The notes beneath the pieces were generated by a model. It did not search any database and was not told where the DNA came from. It saw only the letters and a program-made list of their open reading frames with translations. From the NCBI GenBank assembly GCA_001028815.1, contig LDJB01000001.1, positions 449,634-513,633 of the forward strand: 64,000 nt of DNA. The letters run 5' to 3'. Source of the stretch: Peptococcaceae bacterium 1109 (GTDB taxonomy: Bacteria > Bacillota > Limnochordia > Darwinibacteriales > Darwinibacteriaceae). Shown here piece after piece: positions 1 to 8,413 of the stretch. Position numbers and translations under genes: made by a program. Within the stretch, counting starts at the first letter, position 1, and every line of letters starts with the position of its first letter.

Positions 1-2
1 AT

Positions 3-992
3 GCACAAGTTGCTCGGGACTTCGGCGCTGAGGGTATTGGCCTTTGCCGGACAGAGCACATGTTCTTTGAAGGCGACCGCATCAAGGCTGTGCGCCAGAT
101 GATCCTCGCGAAGGACAAGGCCGGCCGTGAGAAGGCTTTGGCAAAACTCCTGCCTTACCAGAAGGGCGACTTCAAGGGTATCTTCAAGGCTATGCAGGGA
201 CTACCTGTAACCGTTCGCCTGCTCGACCCGCCTCTGCATGAGTTCCTTCCTCATGAAGATGCAGCCATTAAGGAACTGGCAGAAGAAATGGGCGTAACTT
301 ACGACGAGCTGAAGCAGACCATCAGCGGCCTAGCTGAGCTCAACCCCATGCTCGGCCATCGCGGCTGCCGCTTGGGCGTAACCTATCCAGAGATCTATGC
401 AATGCAAGCTCGGGCAATCTTTGAAGCCGCCGCGGAACTCACCAAGGAAGGCCTAGAGGTTATTCCTGAGGTCATGATTCCTCTGGTAGGCACTGAGCGC
501 GAGCTGAAGCGCATGAAGGATGTCTGCGTGAAGGTTGCAGAAGAAGTCATGGCAGAGCAAGGGGTGGAATTCAAGTACCTGGTAGGTACCATGATTGAGA
601 TCCCCCGGGCTTGTGTTGTGGCAGACCAAATCGCTCAGGAAGCAGAGTTCTTCTCCTTTGGCACCAACGACTTGACCCAGATGACCTTCGGCTTCAGCCG
701 TGACGACGCGGGTAAGTTCCTCCAGGACTACCTCGATCAAGAGATCCTCGCAAAGGATCCTTTCCAGACCTTGGATCAAGTTGGCGTAGGTGCTATGGTT
801 GAGATGGGCGTAGAGCGCGGCCGCTCCGCAAGGCCTGATCTGAAGATCGGTATCTGCGGCGAGCACGGCGGCGACCCAGCCTCCATCGACTTCTGCCACC
901 GTGTTGGGCTCAACTACGTGAGCTGCTCACCGTTCCGGGTACCGGTAGCTCGCTTAGCAGCAGCCCAGGCAAACATCCGCAACCCGCGGTAG
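3..992 (+). CDS. ppdK: Pyruvate, phosphate dikinase, C-terminal part (5' end outside window)
   Basis: The frame is open from base 3, upstream of the ORF-track start, so this is the last 329 codons of a protein usually near 880 residues. PPDK interconverts pyruvate, ATP and phosphate with PEP, AMP and pyrophosphate in the cytosol. The part seen is the C-terminal PEP/pyruvate TIM barrel: GLCRTEHMF near its start, [18 protein letters not shown] in the middle, and CGEHGGDP followed by YVSCSPFR, whose Cys is the catalytic acid/base of the family, about 20 residues from the end. A strong terminator follows. The order ppdK-dgt-dnaG-rpoD is common in clostridia. Identity is secure; only the missing N-terminus is unknown. 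Confidence 0.96.
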   Translation, partial: AQVARDFGAEGIGLCRTEHMFFEGDRIKAVRQMILAKDKAGREKALAKLLPYQKGDFKGIFKAMQGLPVTVRLLDPPLHEFLPHEDAAIKELAEEMGVTYDELKQTISGLAELNPMLGHRGCRLGVTYPEIYAMQARAIFEAAAELTKEGLEVIPEVMIPLVGTERELKRMKDVCVKVAEEVMAEQGVEFKYLVGTMIEIPRACVVADQIAQEAEFFSFGTNDLTQMTFGFSRDDAGKFLQDYLDQEILAKDPFQTLDQVGVGAMVEMGVERGRSARPDLKIGICGEHGGDPASIDFCHRVGLNYVSCSPFRVPVARLAAAQANIRNPR

Positions 993-1013
993 CAGGAAAT
1001 AGTCTCCCGATGG

Positions 1014-1047
1014 GGAACCCATACTAACACAGTGTGGGTTCCTTTTT
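1014..1047 (+). terminator. Rho-independent terminator after ppdK
   Basis: An 11-bp inverted repeat (GGAACCCATAC / GTGTGGGTTCC, one non-canonical pair) with a 7-nt loop runs directly into TTTTT, 22 bp after the ppdK stop codon. It separates ppdK from the dgt-dnaG-rpoD operon. Confidence 0.85.
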
Positions 1048-1072
1048 GGTTCGCAAGATGGGAGGGGTCTGG

Positions 1073-2080
1073 GTGTACCTGTGGGAACGCACGTTGAAGT
1101 GGGAAAAGGAATACCTTTCTCCGCATGCCCAATTGACAGCGGAGTCTAAGGGGCGTGTTTATCCCGATACGGAGTGTCCTGTTAGAACCCCATACCAGCG
1201 GGATCGGGACCGTATTCTGCACTCCAAAGCCTTTCGCCGCCTGCGGTCCAAGACCCAAGTCTTCATTTACCCCGAAGGGGATCACTACCGCACACGGCTC
1301 ACCCATGTTCTGGAGGTGGCTCAGATCAGCCGCACTGTGGCCCGGGCTTTAGGCTTGAACGAAGACCTCACAGAAGCCATTGCTTTGGGGCATGATTTGG
1401 GCCACACTCCTTTTGGCCATGCAGGCGAAGCGGCTTTAGCCCAATTAGTAGGGCATTTCCGCCACAACGAGCAAAGCCTGCGGGTGGTTGATGTTCTGGA
1501 GGAACACTCTCCGCATTACCCTGGGCTTAACCTGACCGCGGAAGTGCGTGACGGTATCCTGAGGCATACAGGGCCCGAACTGCCTGCAACCTTAGAGGGC
1601 CAAGTGGTGCGCATCTGCGACCGGATTGCGTACCTGAACCATGACGTTGAGGACGCGGTGCGGGGAAGTATCCTCGCCGAAGGTGACCTGCCCGGGAGCA
1701 TCCAGGCGGTTCTGGGCAGCACTCGCGCGGAGCGGATTGATACTATGGTACAGTCGGTGATCGAGGCGAGCCTGGATAAACCGTGCATTGCCATGGATCC
1801 AGAGGTGGCGGCTGCCACTGATGAACTTCGGGAGTTTTTGTTCGCACACGTTTATGTGGGCTCCGAAGCTAAGCTAGAAGAGAGCAAAGTTTACGGCCTC
1901 ATTGAACAGCTATTCAATTACTATATGAGCAATCGGAGCCAATTGGAGAAGCGGGTGGGCCACAGCGTGCCAGAGGCTAGACTCCAGCGGGAAGTGTGCG
2001 ACTATATCGCAGGCATGACAGATGGTTACGCGATCTCTGAGTATAAGCGCCTGTTCTTGCCTGCAGGCTGGAAGAGTTAG
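1073..2080 (+). CDS. dgt: dGTPase-like HD-domain triphosphohydrolase
   Basis: Cytosolic HD-superfamily enzyme of the dGTP triphosphohydrolase family, which releases tripolyphosphate from dNTPs. Visible are the N-terminal YQRDRDRILHSKAFRRL segment, the first metal His in RTRLTH, and the HD pair in ALGHDLGHTPFGH. The start is placed at GTG 1073 because GGAGGGG lies 5 nt upstream; the longer ORF-track start at 1034 falls inside the ppdK terminator. At 335 residues it matches the shorter clostridial/YwfO-like forms rather than the roughly 500-residue E. coli Dgt. It is the first gene of an operon with dnaG and rpoD, as in many clostridia. The nucleotide preference cannot be read from sequence. 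Confidence 0.9.
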   Translation: MYLWERTLKWEKEYLSPHAQLTAESKGRVYPDTECPVRTPYQRDRDRILHSKAFRRLRSKTQVFIYPEGDHYRTRLTHVLEVAQISRTVARALGLNEDLTEAIALGHDLGHTPFGHAGEAALAQLVGHFRHNEQSLRVVDVLEEHSPHYPGLNLTAEVRDGILRHTGPELPATLEGQVVRICDRIAYLNHDVEDAVRGSILAEGDLPGSIQAVLGSTRAERIDTMVQSVIEASLDKPCIAMDPEVAAATDELREFLFAHVYVGSEAKLEESKVYGLIEQLFNYYMSNRSQLEKRVGHSVPEARLQREVCDYIAGMTDGYAISEYKRLFLPAGWKS

Positions 2081-2095
2081 AAGGGTGGGAGTCCA

Positions 2096-3892
2096 ATAGC
2101 ACGTCTTTCCGACCAGTGGATTGAACAGGTCAAAAACAGCGTGGACATTGTGAGCGTGATCGGCCGGCACGTCAATCTCAGGCAGGCTGGACGCAACTAT
2201 GTAGGTCTGTGCCCTTTCCACAGCGAGAAGACCCCCTCCTTTACTGTGAACCCTGAAAAACGCTTTTTCTACTGCTTCGGATGCGGGGCTGGCGGAAGCG
2301 CCATCAACTTCATAATGCGCTTTAACAACCTGTCCTTCACTGAAGCCGTAGTTCAGTTGGCTGAGGAATCAGGAATCCCCGTACCCCAGCTTTCCCAGGG
2401 GGAGAGCAGGGAGCGGGAGCTACGGGAACGGCTGATGGCCATAAACCAGCTTGCTGCTCGCTACTATTACAGCATGCTGCGGGCAGCACCAGGGGCTCAA
2501 GCTCGCCGCTACCTGGCGGAGCGTGGGATTTCCCCAGTACTGGCCCGCACTTTTTATCTGGGCTATGCACCTGGGGGCTGGGATAACCTAGTGAAGTTCC
2601 TGGAAGGGCAAAATGCCAGTCTTGAGGATGCTGCTGCTGCGGGGTTAATATCCCAGGGCCAGCGGGGCTATGTTGATCGCTTCCGGGATCGGATCATTTT
2701 CCCAATTTGTGATCATCTAGGGAGGTTCATTGGGTTCGGGGGGCGAATAATAAGTGACGGCCATCCTAAGTATCTCAATACCACCGAAACCCCTGTGTTC
2801 CATAAAGGCCGTACTGTCTATGGGCTCAACTGGACGAAGGATGCCATCAAAGAGGCAAACCGGGCTGTTATCGTGGAGGGATATACAGATCTTATTTCCT
2901 TGTATAGCAAGGGAGTGCGCAATGTAGCCGCTTCTCTTGGAACGGCCTTTACATCTGCTCATGCGCGCCTTCTGGGCCGGTTTACTGAGCACGTCACCAT
3001 CGCCTTTGACGGCGATCAGGCGGGGCAGCAGGCCACAATGCGGAGTATGCAGCTTCTCAGTGAAGCAGGCCTGAATGTCCGGGTGGCGCGGCTCGCACCG
3101 GGGCAAGATCCCGACGGATTTGCCCGCAGCCACACAGAGGAAGATGTGCAAGCCTGGCTTGATCAAGCTCAACCGCTGGTGGAGTACCTTATAAGCCATG
3201 CGTTGGCCCAGCACAATGTGGAAACGAGAGAAGGAAAGTTGGCCGCCTCCCACGAAGTAATATCTGTTCTCGCTGGCATCGAACATGCGGTGGAGCGGGA
3301 TGAATACATTCGGTACGCAGCCGGCAAATTACAGGTACATCAGGATTCATTGCGCGCCGATGTGAATAAGCATAGGGCAGGGAACACAGGCCCCCGGCCT
3401 GATTCACATATCAAATCCAGAAACAGGCATACTATAGAACGCGTGCGTATTCCCACGGTTTCTCACGGGGAGTTAGTGGAGAGGGACCTTCTGCGGTGGA
3501 TTCTCCACCAGCCGGAGTTGCTTGACGACTTCACCGCCCAGGGGTTTTCCGCGGAGGATTTTTCAACGCAAGAGTACCGCCACTTGGTGAGCCTGCTGGC
3601 AAGAGGCGAATGGGATGAGCTGGGCGCCAGCACAGCTGGGGATATCTTGGATTTGGACCGGCCTACGGGGAAGTGGCAGGAGTACGTCAACCAGTTTCAG
3701 GCAGTGATCTGGAAGCGAAGATTGTCCAAAATAGAGGAAAAGCTTTCATCCTTGGAGAATGAAAGAAAAGGTTTTGATATTCATATGGAGCTTTATGTTC
3801 TTCTCAAGGAGTATTATGATTTGCGCCGAACGGTTTTTTTCTCCAAGGAGAAACATGCAGCGCGGCCCGGAGGAAGGGGGGAATATGCTTGA
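2096..3892 (+). CDS. dnaG: DNA primase DnaG (apparent ATA start)
   Basis: Replicative primase that makes RNA primers at the fork. It has an N-terminal CHC2 zinc finger ([11 protein letters not shown], then [10 protein letters not shown]), a TOPRIM core ([11 protein letters not shown], then FDGDQAG) and a C-terminal helicase-binding region. The first canonical codon in frame is GTG 2141, but that would remove the conserved helix before [11 protein letters not shown]. The frame is closed by the dgt stop at 2078-2080 and has no ATG, GTG or TTG in 2081-2140. Reading from ATA 2096 restores the family N-terminus ([14 protein letters not shown]) and leaves a purine-rich AAGGGTGGG six bases upstream. 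I therefore place the start at 2096; GTG 2141 is the fallback (583 aa). Its stop overlaps rpoD by 4 nt. Confidence 0.9.
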   Translation: MARLSDQWIEQVKNSVDIVSVIGRHVNLRQAGRNYVGLCPFHSEKTPSFTVNPEKRFFYCFGCGAGGSAINFIMRFNNLSFTEAVVQLAEESGIPVPQLSQGESRERELRERLMAINQLAARYYYSMLRAAPGAQARRYLAERGISPVLARTFYLGYAPGGWDNLVKFLEGQNASLEDAAAAGLISQGQRGYVDRFRDRIIFPICDHLGRFIGFGGRIISDGHPKYLNTTETPVFHKGRTVYGLNWTKDAIKEANRAVIVEGYTDLISLYSKGVRNVAASLGTAFTSAHARLLGRFTEHVTIAFDGDQAGQQATMRSMQLLSEAGLNVRVARLAPGQDPDGFARSHTEEDVQAWLDQAQPLVEYLISHALAQHNVETREGKLAASHEVISVLAGIEHAVERDEYIRYAAGKLQVHQDSLRADVNKHRAGNTGPRPDSHIKSRNRHTIERVRIPTVSHGELVERDLLRWILHQPELLDDFTAQGFSAEDFSTQEYRHLVSLLARGEWDELGASTAGDILDLDRPTGKWQEYVNQFQAVIWKRRLSKIEEKLSSLENERKGFDIHMELYVLLKEYYDLRRTVFFSKEKHAARPGGRGEYA

Positions 3893-5001
3893 GCAAGAAA
3901 GACTCAGTCAGTCTGGAAACCATAAATGATCTCATGGAACGGGGCAAAAAGCGCGGTGTATTGACCTACCGCGAGATCATGGACACTCTGCAAGATGTGG
4001 AGCTTAACCCCGATCAGATCGATGAGATATACGAAAGTTTTTCTGCAATGGGAATTGATGTGATACCAGAGAGCTCAGACGATGATTCTGAGGAGCTGGA
4101 GAACAGCATCGTGGACGATGACGAGGTAACAGAAGAGGAACAGTACGATCTTTCAGTTCCCGAAGGCGTGGATATTGATGATCCTGTTCGCATGTACCTC
4201 AAAGAAATCGGGCGCGTCCCCCTTCTCACTGCAGAACAAGAGATCGAGTATGCCAAGCGCATCGAAGAAGGCGATGAAGAGGCAAAAAGGCGCCTGGCCG
4301 AGGCCAATCTGCGCCTAGTGGTTAGCATTGCGAAGCGCTATGTGGGAAGAGGCATGCAGCTTCTGGATTTGATCCAGGAAGGCAACTTGGGCCTGATTAA
4401 GGCCGTGGAGAAGTTTGATTACCGGAAAGGGTTTAAGTTCAGCACCTATGCTACGTGGTGGATTCGCCAGGCCATCACGCGAGCTATCGCAGATCAGGCC
4501 CGCACCATCCGAATCCCCGTTCATATGGTGGAAACGATTAATAAGCTGACCCGTGTTTCCCGGCAGCTCCTGCAGGAGCTAGGTCGGGCGCCTCAGCCTG
4601 AGGAAATTGCAGCGGAAATGGACCTTCCAGTGGAGCGGGTGCGGGAAATCATGAAGATCGCCCAAGAGCCGGTCTCTTTGGAAACGCCCATTGGCGAAGA
4701 AGAAGACAGTCATCTCGGCGACTTCATTGAGGACCAGGATGCCCTGGCCCCCGCGGAAGCTGCATCCTTTACAATGCTCCGGGAGCAGTTGTCTAGTGTC
4801 CTTGAGTCCCTGACCCCCCGGGAGCAGCAGGTGTTAAGACTGCGGTTTGGCCTGGATGATGGGCGGACCCGCACGTTGGAGGAGGTAGGCCAGGTCTTTG
4901 GCGTTACACGGGAGCGCATCCGGCAGATCGAGGCCAAGGCTTTGAGGAAGCTCCGCCATCCCAGCAGGAGTAAGAAGCTTAAGGACTTCCTGGAGCAATA
5001 G
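3889..5001 (+). CDS. rpoD: Primary sigma factor (sigma-70/SigA)
   Basis: Housekeeping sigma factor of RNA polymerase, 370 aa, close to B. subtilis SigA (371 aa). Region 1.1 is at the N-terminus, followed by an acidic linker, region 1.2 ([16 protein letters not shown]), region 2 ([18 protein letters not shown], and the -10-binding [13 protein letters not shown]), region 3, and a region 4 helix-turn-helix ([20 protein letters not shown]). Translation starts at TTG 3889, overlapping the dnaG stop as TTGA, with a GGAGGAAGGGGGG ribosome binding site: a coupled dgt-dnaG-rpoD unit of the macromolecular-synthesis type. Confidence 0.97.
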   Translation: MSKKDSVSLETINDLMERGKKRGVLTYREIMDTLQDVELNPDQIDEIYESFSAMGIDVIPESSDDDSEELENSIVDDDEVTEEEQYDLSVPEGVDIDDPVRMYLKEIGRVPLLTAEQEIEYAKRIEEGDEEAKRRLAEANLRLVVSIAKRYVGRGMQLLDLIQEGNLGLIKAVEKFDYRKGFKFSTYATWWIRQAITRAIADQARTIRIPVHMVETINKLTRVSRQLLQELGRAPQPEEIAAEMDLPVERVREIMKIAQEPVSLETPIGEEEDSHLGDFIEDQDALAPAEAASFTMLREQLSSVLESLTPREQQVLRLRFGLDDGRTRTLEEVGQVFGVTRERIRQIEAKALRKLRHPSRSKKLKDFLEQ

Positions 5002-5012
5002 TTGCCGTGTTC

Positions 5013-5042
5013 TTGACAGGGCTCATCTCAGTGCCATATAAT
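5013..5042 (+). promoter_or_regulatory. Sigma-A promoter of the tRNA gene
   Basis: Perfect TTGACA at 5013-5018 and perfect TATAAT at 5037-5042, with an 18-bp spacer. Initiation would fall about 8 bp before the mature tRNA end at 5057, as expected for a stable-RNA promoter. Confidence 0.8.
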
Positions 5043-5056
5043 AATACAGTGGTTAT

Positions 5057-5132
<76 letters not shown>

Positions 5133-5155
5133 TTAAATTACTACGGAAAACTTCG

Positions 5156-5187
5156 GCCTCACCGCCATAGGCAAGTGAGGCTTTTGT
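5156..5187 (+). terminator. Terminator after the tRNA gene
   Basis: GCCTCAC (5156-5162) pairs with GTGAGGC (5175-5181) and is followed by TTTTGTT. It ends the single-tRNA transcript just before the nif3-family gene. Confidence 0.7.
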
Positions 5188-5215
5188 TATCCCCAAGGAT
5201 AAGGTGGTGCACGGG

Positions 5216-6010
5216 ATGGGCGAATTTCCCACTGTGGGGGATGTGGCTCGCCTTATGGAGCAGCTGGCCCCTGAGGAACTCAAGATGGATTGGGATAATG
5301 TGGGCCTTCAATTGGGTGAACGGTCGAGGAAAGTGCAGAAGATCCTGGTCACGCTCACAGTGACTCCAGAAGTGGCAGAGCTGGCCGCGGGCCAAGGTGT
5401 GGATCTGATTGTCGCACATCACCCTCTGATCTTCAAACCCCTTTATCACGTCCGCACCGACACCTATCAGGGTGCCTTAGTTGCGTTCTTAATCCGTAAC
5501 GGTATTTACGTGTACGTGAGCCATACTAACCTGGACATAGCGGAACAGGGTCTCAATCACTGGCTGGCAGAAGCCCTTGGCCTGGAACGGCCAGAACCCC
5601 TGCTTCCCGGCCCTATCCCCGGCACGGGGCTGGGGCGGATAGGGAAGATCAGCCCTGGCAAGGCGGAAGCCCTCTGCGACCACGTACAGGCGGTGCTTGA
5701 TTCCCCGGTGCGTCTAGTTGGCCCTCGGGGGCTGGTGTGCGAGAAGGTCGCGGTGTGCGGCGGGTCAGGCGGCGATCTCGTGAGCGCCGCTGCGGAGGTA
5801 GGGGCGCAAGCGCTTGTGACAGGGGATGTGTCTTACCATGAAGCCCTCGATGCTGTCCACGCTGGGTTGGTGGTGATCGATGCAGGCCATCATGGTACGG
5901 AGAAGATCATGGTGCCGAAAGTTGCAGCTTACCTCCGAGGGGAGATGCCCGGGGTGGAGATCCTGGAAGCACCAGGCTTGGATCCCTTCACCGGTTGCAA
6001 CCTGCAGTGA
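5216..6010 (+). CDS. Nif3-like dinuclear metal centre protein (YqfO/YbgI family)
   Basis: Cytosolic Nif3/YqfO family protein with a dinuclear metal site, sometimes annotated as GTP cyclohydrolase I type 2; physiological role unsettled. Family motifs are MDWDNVGLQLG near the N-terminus, VDLIVAHHPLIFKPL with metal-binding His residues, YVSHTNLDIAEQGLN, and a C-terminal VVIDAGHHGTEK. At about 264 residues it is the short form, lacking the CutA/PII-like insertion of B. subtilis YqfO (about 370 aa). ATG 5216 is chosen because AAGGTGG lies 8 nt upstream; GTG 5204 and 5207 are alternatives. In B. subtilis yqfO also lies near dnaG-sigA, which fits this position. Confidence 0.88.
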   Translation: MGEFPTVGDVARLMEQLAPEELKMDWDNVGLQLGERSRKVQKILVTLTVTPEVAELAAGQGVDLIVAHHPLIFKPLYHVRTDTYQGALVAFLIRNGIYVYVSHTNLDIAEQGLNHWLAEALGLERPEPLLPGPIPGTGLGRIGKISPGKAEALCDHVQAVLDSPVRLVGPRGLVCEKVAVCGGSGGDLVSAAAEVGAQALVTGDVSYHEALDAVHAGLVVIDAGHHGTEKIMVPKVAAYLRGEMPGVEILEAPGLDPFTGCNLQ

Positions 6011-6022
6011 GTGTGTTATAAT
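5995..6022 (+). promoter_or_regulatory. Sigma-A promoter of rnpB
   Basis: TTGCAA at 5995-6000 and TATAAT at 6017-6022 with a 16-bp spacer, overlapping the end of the nif3-like gene. The predicted start is about 6029-6031, where the P1 stem of RNase P RNA begins. Confidence 0.65.
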
Positions 6023-6030
6023 TTGAATGC

Positions 6031-6357
6031 GAGTGGACCAGGTGATCGCGGGGGAGACCCTGAGGAAAGTCCGAGCTCCGCAGAGCAGGGTGCTGGGTAA
6101 TGCCCAGTGGGGGCAACCCCAAGGCTAGTGCCACAGAAACATACCGCCCGTAAGGGTAAGGGTGAAACGGTGAGGTAAGAGCTCACCAGCGGCCAGGTGA
6201 CTGGCTGGCTAGGTAAACCCCACCCGGAGCAAGGCCAAATAGGGAGGGAGAGGCTGCTCGTCTCGTTAGACTTCCGGGTTGGCTGCTTGAGACTGTAGGT
6301 AACTGCAGTCCTAGATAGATGATCACCCTCGACAGAACTCGGCTTATCGGTTCACTC
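6031..6357 (+). ncRNA. rnpB: RNase P RNA
   Basis: Catalytic RNA of RNase P, which matures tRNA 5' ends. The conserved core is clear: GAGGAAAGTCCGAGCTCC near the 5' end, the ACAGAAACATACCGCCC block, GGTAAGGGTGAAACGGTGAG, and the 3' core ACAGAACTCGGCTTA. The ends pair (GAGTG...CACTC) as stem P1, which sets the boundaries. At about 327 nt it is the normal size. It looks like the ancestral type A rather than the type B of Bacilli, which fits a non-Bacilli lineage; covariance-model scoring would decide. Confidence 0.94.
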
Positions 6358-6367
6358 GTCTCTTTGA

Positions 6368-6398
6368 CCTGAATACTTCAAAGTATTCGGGTTTTTTT
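6368..6398 (+). terminator. Terminator of rnpB
   Basis: Hairpin CCTGAATACT / AGTATTCGGG with a four-base loop, followed by seven T. It lies 11 nt after the RNase P RNA 3' end. Confidence 0.85.
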
Positions 6399-6455
6399 GT
6401 TGCCTTTTTTTGCTTGGGAAGAAGGGTTTTGCGATTTGCGGGAGAATAAGGGAGT

Positions 6456-6488
6456 AAAGGTGGGGAAAAGTGGAGGGAAGTGGGGGGG
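6456..6488 (+). promoter_or_regulatory. Probable MraZ operator: three GTGG direct repeats at exact 10-bp spacing
   Basis: Immediately before mraZ, GTGG occurs at 6460, 6470 and 6480, each preceded by an A/G-rich half turn, so the repeats lie on one face of the helix. MraZ proteins of other bacteria autorepress the dcw operon by binding three or four direct TGGG or AAAGTGG repeats with this kind of spacing. The third repeat overlaps the mraZ ribosome binding site. The match to the operator family is read from the sequence; binding is inferred. Confidence 0.7.
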
Positions 6489-6497
6489 ACTGGTCCG

Positions 6498-6929
6498 ATG
6501 TTTATGGGTGAGTATCAGCACACTCTAGATGCCAAGGGTCGCCTAATAGTCCCTGCCAAGTTCCGGGAAGGCCTGGGAGTGGGAGGAGTGCTGACCCGCG
6601 GTTTGGACAACTGCTTATTTCTTTTCCCCCGTGAAGAGTGGCAGGCACTGGAAGAGAAGTTGAAGTCACTTCCCCTCACCAAAGCTGGTGCACGGCAATT
6701 TGTGCGCTTTCTGTTCTCCGGCGCCACCGATTGTGAGTTAGATAAGCAAGGACGGATTGCGGTTCCGCAGAATCTGCGGGACTATGCGGAAATCGAAAAA
6801 GAAGCGGTGGTTATCGGAGTATCTAACCGTGTTGAGATTTGGAGTAAGGCAAGATGGGAATCTTATATTGAAGAAGCAGAAGAATCCTATGAGGCCATTG
6901 CAGAAAGCATTGTTGACTTAGGAATCTGA
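6498..6929 (+). CDS. mraZ: Transcriptional regulator MraZ
   Basis: Cytosolic DNA-binding regulator (double SpoVT/AbrB-like fold) that heads dcw clusters and represses its own operon. The N-terminal repeat [21 protein letters not shown] and the second copy [19 protein letters not shown] show the characteristic duplicated DxKGR loops. Length is 143 aa, the family norm. ATG 6498 is chosen over the track's GTG 6480 because it is the family start and GGGGGGG lies 9 nt upstream. It is first in the operon and separated from rsmH by only 20 nt. Confidence 0.95.
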   Translation: MFMGEYQHTLDAKGRLIVPAKFREGLGVGGVLTRGLDNCLFLFPREEWQALEEKLKSLPLTKAGARQFVRFLFSGATDCELDKQGRIAVPQNLRDYAEIEKEAVVIGVSNRVEIWSKARWESYIEEAEESYEAIAESIVDLGI

Positions 6930-6949
6930 GGCCGCAAAGGATGAGATCA

Positions 6950-7882
6950 ATGCATTTCGCCCATGAACCAGTACTTCTGCACGAAAGCCTAGAGGCTCTT
7001 GCCCTAAAGCCCGGCGGTACATATGTTGACTGCACTCTGGGCGGAGCCGGACACAGCCTGGCGATTTTGTCAACGGAGCCCAGCATCAAGCTGGTGGGAA
7101 TCGATCAGGATCCCGCAGCTTTGGAGCGAGCGGGTCATCGCTTGCAGCACTACAGAGACCGGGTAACGTTGGTGCACGGCAACTTCCGCGATATCACACG
7201 CCTTCTAGCTGGCATCGGTATCAGCCAGGCGGATGGGATACTGCTTGACATAGGAGTATCATCGCCCCAGTTGAATGAAGGGGAGCGGGGGTTTAGTTAT
7301 CACCATGATGCACCCCTTGATATGCGCATGAATCCCGAGGGTGCCGTTTCGGCACAAGATCTTGTGAACGGGCTCTCACAGAAAGAACTGACCCGAATTA
7401 TTTCCGAGTATGGAGAAGAACGTTGGGCCGCTCGGATAGCGCAGTTTATCGTTAATTATCGGGAGCAAGAACCGATCCGCACTACGGGGCAGTTGGTAGG
7501 TATTATAAAGAGCGCAATCCCCGTCGGCGCCAGGCAAGGTGGCCCCCACCCGGCCAGGAGGACTTTTCAGGCGCTGAGGATTGCGGTGAACGATGAGTTA
7601 GGGGCATTGCAGTCAGCGCTAGAGCAGAGCGTCCCCCTGCTGCGGCAAGGGGGCAGGATCGTTGTTATTACGTTCCACTCTTTGGAGGACAGGATCGTGA
7701 AAGAGTTTTTCCAAAGCTGCTTGGGCCGTTGTATTTGTCCTCCAGGCCTGCCGGTCTGTGCCTGCGGGCAGCAAGCTACGCTTAAGCTTGTAAACAACAA
7801 GCCCATTGTTCCATCGGCGGCAGAGTTGGCGAAAAATCCCCGAGCGCGTAGTGCCAAACTGCGAGCCGCCGAACGACTATGA
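6950..7882 (+). CDS. rsmH: 16S rRNA (cytosine-1402-N4)-methyltransferase RsmH
   Basis: SAM-dependent methyltransferase that modifies C1402 in the ribosomal decoding centre. Motifs are [13 protein letters not shown] at the N-terminus, the SAM-binding [32 protein letters not shown], and the C-terminal [16 protein letters not shown]. The 310-aa length is typical. ATG 6950 is preferred to ATG 6941 because AAAGG is 9 nt upstream of 6950 but abuts 6941. It lies between mraZ and ftsL, the standard dcw order. Confidence 0.96.
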   Translation: MHFAHEPVLLHESLEALALKPGGTYVDCTLGGAGHSLAILSTEPSIKLVGIDQDPAALERAGHRLQHYRDRVTLVHGNFRDITRLLAGIGISQADGILLDIGVSSPQLNEGERGFSYHHDAPLDMRMNPEGAVSAQDLVNGLSQKELTRIISEYGEERWAARIAQFIVNYREQEPIRTTGQLVGIIKSAIPVGARQGGPHPARRTFQALRIAVNDELGALQSALEQSVPLLRQGGRIVVITFHSLEDRIVKEFFQSCLGRCICPPGLPVCACGQQATLKLVNNKPIVPSAAELAKNPRARSAKLRAAERL

Positions 7883-7894
7883 GGAGGCACCGCC

Positions 7895-8413
7895 ATGGTT
7901 CCTGCGAGACAGATACCCAGTTCATACCAGTGGGAGACCACCAACCCTTACGAACCGCCTGAACCCAGGCGCAATCTAAGGCCGAAGCGGAAGCGCAGGC
8001 GTGTGCCTGCCACTGTGAAGCTGTGCCTCATCGCGGCCTTAGTGGTTTCTCTGGGACTGCTTTACATTTCCCAGCAGCTCAACACCGTGTATCTTTCTCT
8101 AGAACTTGCCAATCTGCAGGAGGAGGCAAATTTAGTCAAGCAGCGAAATGGATATCTTAGGGTGCAGCTGGAACAAGCCCGGTCTATTCAGGTTATCGAG
8201 GAACTTGCCAGGACGAAACTGGGCATGGTTGATCCCTCGCATACGGCCGTCTTGGTTGCTTCCAACAGCCTGGTGGGGCTGAGATCTGAGGAAACGGGTG
8301 CAGGCACTCTTGCAGGTTCTAACCCCCCAGTTGAAAGCAACGCGTGGACTGTGGTAGCCAACTGGCTGAACAAGCTGTTCCCGGTGGGAGGAGTTGAAGC
8401 TGGCAAACTTTGA
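7895..8413 (+). CDS. ftsL: Cell-division protein FtsL
   Basis: Small bitopic divisome protein that partners FtsB/DivIC and FtsQ/DivIB. It has a basic cytosolic N-terminus (RPKRKRRR), one membrane segment at about residues 41-60, then a coiled coil (about 65-100) with the closing family segment IEELARTKLGMVDP. Sequence conservation is low, as is usual for FtsL, so the call rests on topology and on its place between rsmH and the penicillin-binding protein. At 172 aa it is longer than most FtsL, with a C-terminal tail rich in S, G and N. It overlaps the next gene by 20 nt. Confidence 0.85.
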   Translation: MVPARQIPSSYQWETTNPYEPPEPRRNLRPKRKRRRVPATVKLCLIAALVVSLGLLYISQQLNTVYLSLELANLQEEANLVKQRNGYLRVQLEQARSIQVIEELARTKLGMVDPSHTAVLVASNSLVGLRSEETGAGTLAGSNPPVESNAWTVVANWLNKLFPVGGVEAGKL

